From assembly GCA_009733575.1 (NCBI GenBank), contig ML769456.1:124001-188000 (forward strand): a stretch of 64,000 nucleotides of DNA, read 5' to 3'. Source of the stretch: Gymnopus androsaceus JB14 (taxonomy: Eukaryota; Basidiomycota; Agaricomycetes; Agaricales; Omphalotaceae). Of this stretch, positions 47,342 to 59,017 are shown in pieces (position 1 is the first letter of the stretch; each line of letters begins with the position of its first letter). Under the pieces are notes generated by a model that made no database searches, was not told where the DNA came from, and saw only the letters and a list, made by a program, of their open reading frames with translations. The translations under genes and the position numbers were made by a program.

Positions 47342-48993
47342 TGGCCTTAACCATTGACACACTACATCATATAACCCTTGTTCATGCCCCCCAGGCCTAA
47401 CCTTCTGCCACTATGAACATGACAGGAGGTAAAAGCATCAGAACAAGCAGCCACTAATCCACCACCACCAGTAACATGACAGCATTCCACAGCATTGGAA
47501 CAATTGTCAGGACTTGACCCATTTCCAGGTATCTGGCTATTTTACTTATTGTTCCCATGTTGTTATCCATCCATTGGGTGCCTCCCGCACTTATTTACTA
47601 ATTATCCTGCTTGCAGGGTGCCTCCCGCACTTGATATTCATCCGTTAGACCCTCCCGACACCTTACACAGCCTCCCCTACTGTATATAACTAGACAGCCC
47701 CAATTCATGTACCCTAGTCTGTTATTACCATTGTTACTGAATCAATCCCATTTTGCTTCTGTCTCTCTGTTTCTGTTTCCATCTCATTATTTCAAGTAGT
47801 GTGCCTTTTGGGTTCCACCCAAAGGCTCACTGTCATCCACATCAACCACTGGGCTTCATTCATAGATCCCTATATATATATCTGAAGCTCACTGTCTTTT
47901 ATATCTTGTGCTGGGCTTCATCTGTAGATCATATATCTCCATCCAAGGCTCACATACTTATCTTGATTTATGACTTTACTACTGCAGGTCTCTTAGAGCT
48001 TCTGCTTGGGCTTCAGGACTCTTTCTAAACCACTCTTATTCCATCCAACACCTCCCCTTCCATCCAGTTCATCCAATTTCCATCTGATTTTGGCCCTATT
48101 CCATCCACTTTCATCTGCAAAACCTGGTTGGTCTCCAGAGGTCTCCAGAGATCTCCAGAGCTCTGACAGCTGTCAAAAAGCTGTCAAACTCCTCCAGACG
48201 TCTCTGGAGGTCTCTGAAGATCTCTGGAATTACTATCCTTGCTCCAGAGACGAACAAAATGTATTGTGATGGTACAGGTTTTGCTGATGTTCTCCATATT
48301 CCATCTGCTTTTCCTGTATTCCATCTGCTTTACCCATATTCCACCTGCATTCTCTCTCTATTTTGCTTGACTACACTCATGAGGCCACTCAACTCCTCTG
48401 TATTCCATCCACATTCATCCTACTCTGCTTGTTGCACCTTGGAGCAGTTGTCATTCAGTGCATACAACACCAACAGTACTGTACAGACCCACCCTTATGG
48501 CACAGTTACTGCAGTTGCTCATATTGGTCTCAGCTTATTTCTAGGCACGAGACATTCAGGATACACCAGTTCAAGATCCATTTCATGCACTGGGTCTCAC
48601 AACAAGCTAGCTCAATGAGCAGCAAAGTTGTAATGCTGCAGCAGAAACAAACCTTACTACCTCCCACTGACAACACTGTTCCTTGTAAACAACACCCATA
48701 TATCTTTGATATCAACAAATTAATTAATAGGTACAAAAATTGAGTCACTGGAAAGTGGAGCCAGTGCAATAAACAACCTTGCTTAAATCAATACAACATA
48801 CCTTGGACAGGCTGACTTGGCAGTTTCAGGAGATTTATTGAAGAAGATCAGGAAAAGATCATAAAATCTCATCTGTCACATATTGCAGACAGCAATGAAG
48901 AAGAGGATACCAAAGCAGCCATTGCTCAGTAGGTACTGACGCAACAGCTGGTTCCAGTGATTGGTCAGAAAACGCCTTGCGAAAGAATAGTGC
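47342..48993. other. Repetitive non-coding tail of the repeat unit, copy C
   Basis: This is essentially the same sequence as 30870-32525: doubled GGGTGCCTCCCGCACTT, hairpin near 47803, 61-base units and CTCCAGAG inverted words near 48132-48228. No gene is recognised. Confidence 0.5.
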
Positions 48994-49138
48994 TAAGTGC
49001 CTATCTTCAACGTATTTTCCATATGATATATTATAATAAAATAACGCTTCTACGTACTTAGTACCTTTATGTCGATATAGACAAGTACTAAAAATTATTG
49101 TTGGTAGACAGCGCCAACTGTCGATAGTCAGATCGCAG

Positions 49139-50260
49139 GCATAGATACCATCCAACTTGAAGACATACTTTGAATGGGGAAAAATTGTCTAAATGCAGGT
49201 TGTTCCCTTCGAACTACATGATAGAGATGGTTCAATCCCAATCGACGACACGGTGGGCTCATGGCTTCTTTCCAGAACGAGAAAGGCCACCTCAATATCA
49301 GTGAGAAGTTCCAGATCACTTGTCAAAGGGAAGGAGACGGCATTGAATAGTGAGATTCGATGGTTCAAGTTACCATCCCAAAGAAAACGCCAATCTTCTG
49401 CAAGGCCCGCGAGGAGGACGTCGAGGAAGGGATGCTAGACTAGCAAGTCGAATGTCAGCTAATGAAGTTAAATCGGATCCACTGCGATGGCCAGATGGAG
49501 AGCATGTAAAGCAAACTAAACGTACGTTGCAGAGTCGATATAATTTATCCAAAAATTGCATATTTGGTGAACGAAGCCACTTGACCACATGGATCCAATC
49601 TGCTGAATTAGCTGGAAGAATGCATCCATTCAGTGCATTGGTGCAATCTTTCGCACCATTGATAGAAATAGTGAGATGCGCAAAGATGCATCGAACAATT
49701 GTATCACCTCCGAGTCTGAGCTCCAGCTCCGAAGCAATGGTTAGACTAATAAGCTCCTCAAACTGAAGAAGTTTGAAAGTTTCTCCACTAGATGTCCTAT
49801 CCGACAACCAGCAGATTCTCTGTACACTTGGCAGGGCCGAAGATTGACCAGCAGCTGGAGCCAAGTCTGGTGGAAGGCTCTTTTCCAACAAGCTCTTCGA
49901 GACTGGAAATTTTTGGAGCGCTGCTGAAAACTCGACGGAAGTTTCGCGATCATCCAAGAAAATGTTATCAATTATCAAGTGACGAAGGGAGGAATTCTTC
50001 CGAAGGAGTAGGTTGAGAGGTTAAACGCGTCCCGATTCGTGGCCTGAGTCTTCGCCAAAGCGTATATGAAAACTTTCGAGTTGGTGAAAGGAAAAGAGGG
50101 GAACTCGGGCATTTCATATAAAGTGTTTGGGTAGCAGCTGGAGCACACCAAGGCTCGAGTTCGACCTGCAAATTGGCATCCGCAATGGAGAGTATGGCAA
50201 GACTCGTAGTCTGAAGACGGCTGATGCGATGTCAAACTAATCATCTTTCATTGTTCCTAT
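49139..50260 (-). pseudogene. Decayed F-box paralogue
   Basis: Leftward fragments match the F-box gene at 21130-22487 in order but in different frames: an equivalent of the MPLTLPFTKLESLYMRYSE region (FPFTNSKVFIYAL), then SVEFSAALQKFP against SVEFLTALQSLP, then KRLCWYS-like ICWLSDRTSS, then EELISLTIASE. The longest open piece is 49370-49978. The N-terminal F-box itself is not recognisable, though weak similarity may continue toward 50700. It is a remnant of a neighbouring paralogue. Confidence 0.65.
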
Positions 50261-50750
50261 TTGGACGATAGATGGTTCTAGGGGTTCCTTCGATGTACGA
50301 CTGACGAATGAAAGCTTGAGACGAATGGATAACTGATGTTGGCCTCTAGTCCGCTACTGCAAGCGTACTGTAGTGTGCATCAGCGGCGGCGGTATCAATG
50401 GTCCTTTCTTGAAAGCTTGGGATGGGTAGACATGGTGGTTTGAACGATGAATGTAGCTGGTGTGATTTTTCGTTGTTCCCTGCATCCAGGCAAATGCCAG
50501 CCCCGAAATCGGCTAGAGAACTGTATCGTACTACTTCTCAGTTCATCGGCTTTCGCCTTGAGTAGGACCTGTGATCAGTGTCTCGATGTTGACCTTTGGT
50601 GTACCTGGCTTCAGGTGAGTTATCTTCAAGTTCATGGTACGCTCGACAGTCTAAAATCCATCCCTGTCGTAATATGAAACGAGAACGAGCTCGAGTTCAC
50701 GCTGTGATTTGCGAGTCGAAAAAGAACAAATCGTATTCTGAGATTCAGAT
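50261..50750. other. Spacer with possible F-box remnants
   Basis: No intact gene is present. Short words around 50680 resemble the F-box gene's 5' coding part, so the remnant may extend here. It also contains the 3' flank of the NDUFS4 gene. Confidence 0.35.
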
Positions 50751-51495
50751 CTACTTGGTTCGCATGATGCGAAGCTTGTCTTTACGATACAGATAGTTCT
50801 CGGCGTAGTTCTTTGGAGGAACCCTTTTTACTTCAGGCAGTTGTCTAGAAAACAGAGCGGAGTCAGAACGTGACCAGACGAAGCGAGATTTAGCACGCAC
50901 ACATAGTAATCCCATCCTAAGGCAATACATATTCGGTCAGTGGATACTGGAAAATAATAAGGACATGGGCTCGTACCTTGTTTCTCGGCAAAATGAATTG
51001 CATCTTCCTTTGAGCGGAAAGATGTCCTGGTTCCCTGCATGTAATCGGCACTGAAGAGAGATGTTGTTAGAACACGGTTCATTAAAGTTTCATTGGCTAC
51101 TCACGAACTAGCCCAGCCCATAAGAGGGTTCTCCCAACGGCCTCCTCCCAGAAGAATGTCAAAATCAATCCTCCACCTGTCACCCTTGTTTGGACCGCTC
51201 TGCATGGTATTGCGTGTGGGTTGATAAATGCGAACCGAGCGATGCCTTAGCTCAGCTAATTGAGATATCTTTAGCATTAGCGTCGAGATCTAAAGGGAGA
51301 AAAAAACGCACCAGGAGCACCGCTAACAACATCTGCAGTCATGACATCGCGAGCTGGAGGAGGAGAAACAATTTCGGTTTCTTTGCTTTCGTTGGAAACT
51401 GGGGTAGAGCTGGATTCTGTGGAGACTGATCTAGATGCAATTTGGAGAATGTTTCTGCGGCATGGCGCCAGAGAGGTACGAAGCAAAGAAGACAT
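50751..51495 (-). CDS. NDUFS4: NDUFS4 homologue, 18-kDa subunit of mitochondrial complex I
   Basis: The start at 51495 encodes a mitochondrial targeting head (MSSLLRTSLAPCRRNILQIA, basic and hydroxylated). Exons then give VRIYQPTRNTMQSG, KGDRWRIDFDILLGGGRWEN, PLMGWASSADYMQGT, SFRSKEDAIHFAEKQGWDYY and VKRVPPKNYAENYLYR, ending KLRIMRTK at the stop 50751-50753. This is the conserved ETC complex I subunit domain of NDUFS4, an accessory subunit of NADH:ubiquinone oxidoreductase in the matrix arm. At least four introns are needed. The LGGG before RWENPLMGW is longer than in animal NDUFS4, which I believe is common in basidiomycetes. No lesion was seen. Confidence 0.92.
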
Positions 51496-52243
51496 GGAGA
51501 AACAACTAAAGAGATGAAATGCTCCCGAGGAACTCCGGTTTGGCTTTGTTTGCTACTGGCTTTAGGTCAAAGCGTCTTCTCTTACAACAACTTCCATCTT
51601 CCAGGTTTGCCCAGGCCATTCCATGGCCAATCTCTTAGTTTCCTGCTGATTTTAACCTGTTATGGAAGAACTACTCTTAAAACGTGCAATTTTCCTAAAC
51701 TTTTGGAACGACTTTAATACGGATTTCAAGCCAATGCTGCGAGTCGAGTCTAGTCGAGTTCTGTCAACCCACGTCTTACTGCTGACTTCCGTGGCCTCAT
51801 TGTCTGCTTCCTAATTCGGAAACACCAGGGCAAATTCAGACCCCAGAATCTCTCCGATTCCAATCTCGACATTCAGAGCGTCGAGATGCTTGCTTCAAAG
51901 CATTGAATCTACTCTACATTCAGCAGCTGCTGGCTTCCGAACTTCTGCTAGGCCTCCAAATCCTGGCAGAGAGCTACCCCGGGAGTTTCCGAGTCTCAAT
52001 AAAAGCTACTAACATTGAAATGCTAAACACCCACTAGTATTCAGAATCGATACTAACGCTGATTTGAAGACAGGAGGATACGAGAACAGTATCTGCCCTC
52101 AATTCTACAGTATACCACAGCAAAAAATGTTGATGTATTTCCGCTTTTCTTACTCCTGCCGGGGAAACGATGCCGTCAAAAGCTGTAGAGTCGTCTCAGA
52201 GAATAGCTGTAAAAAGCATGCTGTGCAGTTCAGCGTTTCTTGA
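51496..52243. other. Divergent intergenic region
   Basis: This is the promoter side of the NDUFS4 gene. It contains short GTCGAGT direct repeats near 51740. No gene is recognised. Confidence 0.45.
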
Positions 52244-52312
52244 TTGGATTCTTGTTACGCCACCCAATATACCCAACCTCTTACCCAATTTCCATCAACT
52301 ACGTTCATCCCC

Positions 52313-52985
52313 ATGAAGCCTACTTCAGGCTCGCAAATACGGGCTCTCTCGTGTTTATCACTTGTCGCTGATCCTTCTGCTCTTCCTCGCACCTGGGCAA
52401 GTATTCGCAAAGGTGGCGGAGGCTCACATGATTCTGAGAGCTCTAGTTTCGGAAGACTTGGACCTCGAAGAGTCTTCATCTTCATCCTCAACCAGCTCTC
52501 TATCAGGAGTGATAGTACACACCGATCAAATACATGTGTGTATCAGAATACGTGAGTTTTCATCTGTCCATATTATTCTGTACCCAATGCTCACTCAGTT
52601 TTACAGAAATGAAGTTGTAGCCTGCCCGAAGAATTCCTGGACCTCTACCATTGCCGTGATAATTGCTGTGAGCAAGTAATTCATCTCATCCATGATTCCA
52701 CTGAGCATTGCCAATGCCAACGAATTATAATGACCGTTCCAGTTATCGGAGTCATCCTCCTCATATTCATTGTTTAGCTTGCTGTCAAACAATGGTACAT
52801 TCGACGTGAGCGGAAGAGGAACACGTTAGGAGCTGCGAAGCAGAGCGCTGGCTTTTACCAGCCAATAGACGGGCATGTTCACCCAGAAGGCGCGTACTAT
52901 GCTTCTTCCATGTCGAATTACTCGCTTGGAGAAGACGAGGAGAAGAAGATATTTATGCCAGAGCCTGTTTTGGCACAAGGACTTT
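52313..52985 (+). CDS. Possible small single-pass membrane protein, model uncertain
   Basis: Fragments suggest a secreted-type head (LSLILLLFLAPGQVFA), a Gly/Ser-rich luminal part, a hydrophobic segment (STIAVIIA) and a basic cytosolic tail (WYIRRERKRNTLGAAKQ) with acidic end (EDEEKKIFMPEPVLAQGL) and stop near 52985. An intron ending in TAG at about 52775 links the membrane segment to the tail. The hydrophobic head has no ATG in its own frame; the ATG at 52313 is in another frame, so either an intron or an indel is missing from my model. Many agarics have similar small mucin-like membrane proteins of unknown role. Confidence 0.35.
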
Positions 52986-53945
52986 GAAACTAGTGCATTT
53001 TTACTGGTCATGATTTCTCTACCGTCCACTCTCGGGACTCTGTTTCTCAATCCCAATTCCATCCTCATTATCATCGTAGCCGTGTGACACAGGCTTGGCT
53101 GCCTATCACTGGGTGTTCAGTCTCAATCTCAATTCCATTTCCTTTCCTACTCATCGGACTAGATTCTGCAGATCCCCGAAGTCTAATGTTCCGCCTAGGC
53201 GTGTCTGGTTGTTTCGGAGGCCACTCTGCTACAAATCATACCTCCCAATGCATCTTCACACCCGTGGACTTCCTCCACAAACTTTCAGCATCTCGTCAGC
53301 CTAAATACATGGTCCAAGTTAGTCTCCTCTGAAAGTAATACACTGACGATCGCGGACGATCTGTATACAGGTGCTGAACGCCTGTTCCTGAGCATCCGGT
53401 GTGGCAAGCACCATCGTCTCTGGGGCCACCGCTAGCCGAAAGGACGAGTTCACAGATGACACAGTGCCGCTGCTGTAGATCCAGACGGTTCATGGGAGCC
53501 TCAGCTACTTACTTAATTACATGCAATCGTTATACATAAGTCTACTTATGAATTTGTCGATAAGAGAAACCTCGATAGCTTGCCAAATGGGTATACAATA
53601 TTATTATTAAAGTATACAACGACATTGTTAGATATGTCCTAGAGCGATATCGTCCCCAAAAAGGTCAGATCACGATAGAAATTTTGAATTTTGAATTATA
53701 CTGTACTAGCATAAGTAGTTAAACTTACTAAACTGTGCGTGTCACCTAAGGAAATTCACAGTGAGAGTCAGATCGGAATTCCGAAGTAGTTCTTGCTGTA
53801 AATGAGCCAAATAAATACCTCGAAATTTTATGAAACAACATAAGTATCAGAAGCTCAATTTCCTAAGTACTAACATTGTACTTGGAGCTTGACTTGGAGT
53901 CGCATGAAGTCAGGGCGCTTACACAACTACTAAGTGCTCACCATC
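52986..53945. other. Intergenic region, no gene recognised
   Basis: It contains only short unsupported ORFs. From 53500 on it is AT-rich and probably regulatory or 3' flanking DNA. Confidence 0.45.
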
Positions 53946-55383
53946 ATGAACCAAAACCATCCAAACAAGAAGCACAAAACTAACCTTCCCCCAGGTTCTG
54001 ATAATCTTCCATCTGGTTACTTTCCGACGTTACCCCTACCCGATATAAAAGCCGTTTATAAAACCTTATATTTGCTTTGGGATAAGAACGGCGACGACAC
54101 TAGTACTCTATTCAGGACGAGCAAGGTCAATGTGCCCTCGAAGGACGAGGCCGATGGAGAAGGTGAAAAGTCAGTCAGTTTCTTACCAACTTTCATTGTC
54201 ATTGCTTAGTGCAATCTCAGCACGAACGAGTTTTCGGGGCGCTTTCTTCGTTTAGCTCAAGATTCGTTGGAGCGTCCGTATACTATGCTCGTCCGAGAGG
54301 AATACGACGAGTTCCTGAAAATGATTGAAGACCGTGATCAGCCTTGGCCACGAAGGTGGATGTGTTATTATTGGCCGATCCCTGGGATCGGTGAGGAAAT
54401 CTTGTTCAAATGGCAAGCTACAGTTAACTGTTAATATAGGGAAGAGCGTCTTTCTCGTTTACCTTTTGCTCAGCCGGAATTCTCCGCGGGCTCAATACGT
54501 TCGTTAGAACTGCGTCATTGTTTTTCTCATTCACCGCCTTGGGCTTTACAAGCTTCACAGACCAACCAAGCTTCGAGACGTATATCGCAGATTCCGGTCT
54601 AACAAATATAGGAGGGCATCTTAATATATGATGCAAACGAGGGTATCCAACCCCCCTACATACCCAATGCGAGTGTCTGCTGGCCTGTTCTGCTGTCATC
54701 CCCCAAATCTGCCTATCTCAAGAGTTGGGTGGATCAAACTGGGGCAATATTGATCTGGATGAAACCTTGGACCTGGAATGAGTTTTTTTCTGCTTGGTAT
54801 GTCTTTCACTTTGGTTCTCCGTCTTCTCGGTGGCTTCCTTCGCTGATGTTATTTGTTGCTGAACTGTCTATCTGGAAGCTATACTCTCCGTGTATCGCAA
54901 CACAACCGCCTCCGGGAAATCTTCACCCTTTGTGGACCAGTCCTCCGTCATGCCGATGATGCACTCAAAACCGATGTCGATGAGTTCATTCAGCGCCATC
55001 GAAAAAAAGTATCAACAGCATTGGTCAGGATGAAGAGGAATGGGCCTCGAGTCTTGATATCAGCCCTGGAGGCTATCCAGACCGCCGACAGTCACAACGA
55101 CGAGAATCTATCGTCGCTGATATTCATACTCCAGCCTGACGAGGACCGATTTGAGCCATATTTGGACACTGTTACTGCGGAGCTGTGCGATCGTGTCTTA
55201 GATGTAATAGAGGAGGCCAGTGGCGAGGAACAGCAAATGTTCAGTGCATTGCTTTCCTCAACACCAGTTACTGCATCTGCCAAAGGAAACCTCTTTAAAT
55301 CTAGATATATATGTCAGTTGCGCCGCAACTTGGAGAAGGGACAACTCACAATAATCTCGGGCACGCGAACTATCCACCTCTAG
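53946..55383 (+). pseudogene. P-loop NTPase-like protein, frameshifted (copy 1)
   Basis: Start MNQNHPNKKHKTNLPPG (basic head). Spliced exons give FLRLAQDSLERPYTMLVREEY and, across an intron ending near 54440, a P-loop PGIGKSVFLVYLLLSRN. Downstream pieces read FFSFTALGFTSFTDQPSFET, YDANEGIQPPYIPNAS, SSPKSAYLKSWV and WMKPWTWNEFFSAW, then RLREIFTLCGPVLRH and a helical C-terminus. The order (P-loop, SSP-x-W, WMKPW) is that of agaric proteins often annotated as crinkler- or RHS-like; that link is from memory and only suggestive. Frames change without introns near 54500 and 54605. It is a pseudogene or an error-laden gene. A shorter copy lies at 57840-58560. Confidence 0.5.
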
Positions 55384-56667
55384 TTCTGAGGGTTCCTATT
55401 ACTATCCCCCTATCTACTTCTGTTCACATTTTGAATCGCTCTCGGACTCCGCCTTCTCTGCATAGCGGCATAAAATCAAGAAAGGAGATTTAAAATGATT
55501 TGCCTCCGTAGAGTTGAAGCAGAGCATAATTCCTTCAGTTCGCATTGATATCTCAGTTTAATCCGATGGTCAAAAAACCGAGATTCTGAAATGTGACCAT
55601 ATCTTAGCTTGGATGCCAGAATTGTCCGGACGCGTCTGAATCCTATTCAAGGCCGTGGGGACCTATCCAAAAGCTGTTCTAGCGGATTCTCAGTGCACGG
55701 AGCGATAAATCGACGAGCCCGCAATGAGGTCAACTAAATCCCCAAATAACTCCATAATGCTAAATTTGAGTTAATGTGAGAAGTATCGTGATCTGACTTC
55801 AGACAATCTCCGCAACCTTTCGACTCGAGGCGGGCAAGAATGATGCTATGACTTCCACTGGCATCGTGCTCAGGAGCATAGTGCACAAAATTTTGTAACA
55901 TATGAAACTCGGTATTCATTTCATTCATGCACTCATAATATTGTAGTATGCGTCACCCAGCTTTCATGTTTGCATGACTGACTTACTGTTGAAACATATT
56001 AGCTCTTGGATATAGGTTAAGTTCTCCTTCTTGCCGTCTGCATTCACTCTCTAGATTTTAGGAAGCAAATTTGTATGGATGATCTGGTTTGCTCTTGCTC
56101 ACTCCTTCTGCTCATAGGCTCTGCAGGCAGCAGCAACTTGTGTGAGGTTGTGTGCTAAAGAGGCCTCATCAATTCAAGCTGGTTAATGAACCTTCCGTTA
56201 TGGCTTACTATAGTTTCTCTTGTCGTTCATGTTCCAAAATGCATCTCGGTCAAGCTCTTACTGTCCAAGATTGGTAAATCGTCTCTATACTTTCAATGTG
56301 CGAATCGGCATCGGCGATACTAAGTGCTAATACTCGCAAAATGAATAGGATTATTCGTCAGCTTCAAGTTGAGGCGCCTTGGGTCTCAAGTTACTCCTTT
56401 CATACTACTCCGGTGAAAGATCCGGCCTCAACGACCGTGAAAAATGCATGCTAGCTCCAGGCCATCGACCTACTAGTATCCACATCGGTAGAGCAATGGA
56501 TACGTAAATTGTCTCTACACTTTCGATTTGGGACCGGCCTCGGCGACAACGACTGGATGCTTACTTGGAAATAGGATAACATTACTCATTCCCCTACAGT
56601 GCATCGGGTAGGAGGTGAATACACAATCAAGAACAGTGTTTGACTTGTCAATTAAATCGTACGAAGG
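55384..56667. other. Intergenic region with a local duplication
   Basis: No gene is recognised. About 85 bases at 56274-56355 recur in diverged form at 56505-56590 (shared word GTCTCTA-ACTTTC and CGGC-TCGGCGA), upstream of the HD gene. Confidence 0.45.
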
Positions 56668-56718
56668 TATAAAAGGTCGGTAGCTGAGAGGACACCTCAA
56701 ATTTCTCCCTCTCATAGG
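56668..56718 (+). promoter_or_regulatory. TATA box of the HD-domain gene
   Basis: TATAAAA at 56668-56674 lies 45 bases before the start codon, the same spacing as in the GDSL genes of this window. Confidence 0.55.
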
Positions 56719-57558
56719 ATGGCTATTCCTCAGACCTTCGACGCATTCGTCCCTTCCAATTTTGGACAGCTCATTGCTAAAGGCAATTTCAAACCGACTT
56801 ATGTTAGTTTGGAAGAGCTCAAGAAGACTTTCGACACAGCAGAGTTCCGAAAGTCGTACGAGCTTGCGAAAAAGCTTGATTCCGAATCTATATTCAACCA
56901 CTCCCTGAGAATGTATTATTATTCTCTCGCCATCCTCCATAGCGGCTTTCCCTCCAAACACCCTCTCCGTCCCCCAAATTGCGCGTGAGGAGGTGTTCAA
57001 ACGAGTCTATCTTGGTGTTCTTTTGCATGACGTTGGGCTCAGTACGAACGAGGCAGTAACGACTCATCCCTCCCACGACATGACCTTTGAGTTCACGGGC
57101 GGGATAATTACATTTGAACACCTAGCTTCAGACACGTATGGGCCTTTGCTTGATGCTTCCGAAATTGGAGACGTTACTCAAAGTATCATGCTTCACACCA
57201 GTCAGTTCGATGCAGGCATGAGCTCTGCAACGGCTATCTTGGTCCAACTCTCTGCCTTTTTCGACAGTAGGTGGATATGATGCTTTTGGTAAACCAGAGT
57301 TTCTGGAATGCATGTTGCATCCTGATACCGTGAAGGAGATTCGGGATGCGATTCCAAAGGAACAGGTGGCAAAAGAGTTTTTGTCTGACTTTGAGGAGAT
57401 GGTCAAAGTTAAACCGAATTGTATTCTGGCTCACTATGTGCGTTTTTTTCTTCTATTTTTCTTGGGCTCTATGTATGCTGACTGAATCTTGGCAGCCTGA
57501 CACCTTAAAAGGTATATTTAAAGTTCTTCGGGATCAGGTTGAGGCCGGTTCTCAGTAG
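56719..57558 (+). CDS. Cyanamide hydratase-like HD-domain protein
   Basis: Start MAIPQTFDAFVPSNFGQ. The HD-domain metal ligands are visible: His in NHSLRMYYYSLAILH, the HD pair in LGVLLHDVGLS, and downstream His residues in MLHTSQFD. The tail reads EIRDAIPKEQVAKEFLSDFE and, after one intron (about 57438-57494), PDTLKGIFKVLRDQVEAG. This matches the fungal cyanamide hydratase/Ddi2 family, which converts cyanamide to urea; activity here is inferred. Two one-base frame breaks are present, each an apparent extra A: near 56959 (CCAAACACC) and near 57265 (GACAGTAGG). They may be errors or may disable the gene. It lies between two P-loop gene remnants. Confidence 0.75.
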
Positions 57559-57839
57559 ATGCACCAGGACTCGTGTACTCTAACTACATGTCCGCGCATA
57601 CTACTTACTGTACTGTACTGCAATATGGATCGTAACTTGCTTGTAAATCAGATATCAAACTTTCATAAATTCCGTGCGAGGAACAGATACCGCTAGGGGT
57701 TTGCTACGTGAGTCTCAGTGGCAAAGGCGGGATCTCATCTTTTTCGAAGTTCGATTAAACTTTTTGAGATATTGCCAGGAATAATGGTCCATGTTGTACG
57801 CCAGAACACTAGTATAAACGGAAGGACAAGATGGCTCAG

Positions 57840-58560
57840 ACTATACTCAAATGACAAGCTATAGCTAGCTGTTAATTTAGGGAAGAGTGTCGTTCTCGTC
57901 TACCTTTTGCTCAGACGATTCTCCGTGGTCTCAATAAACCGCGACATCGTTCTTCTCATTGCCCACCTTGGATTGCAAACCTCCCAGGATTCCATCGAGC
58001 TTCGAGACGTATCTCGCAGAATCGGGTCTAACAGAGAGGGCTGAGGGGATCCTAATATATAAGATGCAAAATGAGTGTGTATCCAGCCTCCCATCATATA
58101 TAATGCGGACATCTGCTGGCCTGTTCCGCTTTCATCCCCCCCAAACATCTAGTTAATAGTATCAAACTGGGGCAAAGACTTGGAATGTGATTTTTTCAGC
58201 CCGGTATGTGGCTCTCCAACTTCTCGGTGGCTTCCTTCAAGGCTGTTGTTATTTGACGCTGAACTAACATTATACTCTCCGTGCATCGCAGCACAACCGC
58301 TTTCCGGGGATCTTTGCCCTTTGTGCTCCGTGAATTCATTCTTCCAATGACCTCAAGTCCAATGCAACGATAGCTTTGGGTAAGATGAAGATGAATGGAC
58401 CTTGAGTTTTGATCTCAGCTCTTGGTGCTGTTAGGACTGTTGATTCTCACGACGACGAGCATATCTCGTCGTTGATATTCATACTCCAGCCCAACGGGAA
58501 CCAGTAAGTGCCATATTTGGACACTGTTACCTGAGTACAGGCTACAACAAGGCTGGCGAG
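57840..58560 (+). pseudogene. Truncated second copy of the P-loop gene
   Basis: It is homologous to about 54400-55170 of the upstream P-loop gene: GGGAAGAGTGTCGTTCTCG at the P-loop end, then the middle and the CTCATATTC-type helical region, with many frame breaks and internal deletions. The N-terminus is absent. The tail after 58560 is unrelated to copy 1. Confidence 0.65.
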
Positions 58561-59017
58561 GCATCATGCATCATGTATGAATGACGTTAAAGAGTTTACC
58601 AAGAGCAAACCTCTGTCGGGTGTGAAGAAGTGGAGGCTCATAGAGTATATGTTGTTCCCAAAGAGGTCGAGGCGTCATGGAAGAAGCCAATGGCCAATAG
58701 CTATTGAGAAAGGGTCTGGGAAGAAAGCCCAAGAGGATATCTCACCGTATAAAGTCTTTGAAGTGGGATTGATAATGTATGACGGAGTTGTGATTTAAAT
58801 TATTCAGTGGTGGCGGAGCTCAGTCACCGTTTTTCCTCCCTCTTCCGCGTTGAACGTTGTCGAAGGCATATCTCAAACATTCCCATTCGATAGAAAATGG
58901 TCAAAAGAAAACCAGCATTTTGTTTTTAATCATTCCAAAGTATCGAACGAGTATCGAGCGAGGTCTGATAATTTTAAAAAGTAACTTTCGTTTAGTTCCC
59001 AAAAAATCTCGATTCTT
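58561..59017. other. Spacer with an unsupported ORF
   Basis: A 73-codon ORF (58577-58798, MNDVKEFTKSKPLSG, very basic) follows the P-loop remnant and may be its diverged tail. Otherwise this is the 3' flank of the GFA gene. Confidence 0.3.

Larger units (their letters stand above)
38889..48993. repeat. Large repeat unit, copy C
   Basis: This is the most complete and cleanest copy. It opens with a duplicate of the F-box 5' end (38889-39035 equals 22413-22559) and runs through the whole unit. It continues into unique DNA at 48994, which copy A does not. Confidence 0.9.

Noticed and set aside
52244..52555. 103-codon ORF starting MDSCYATQ
   Set aside because: It overlaps the better supported membrane-protein frame and has only low-complexity serine content.
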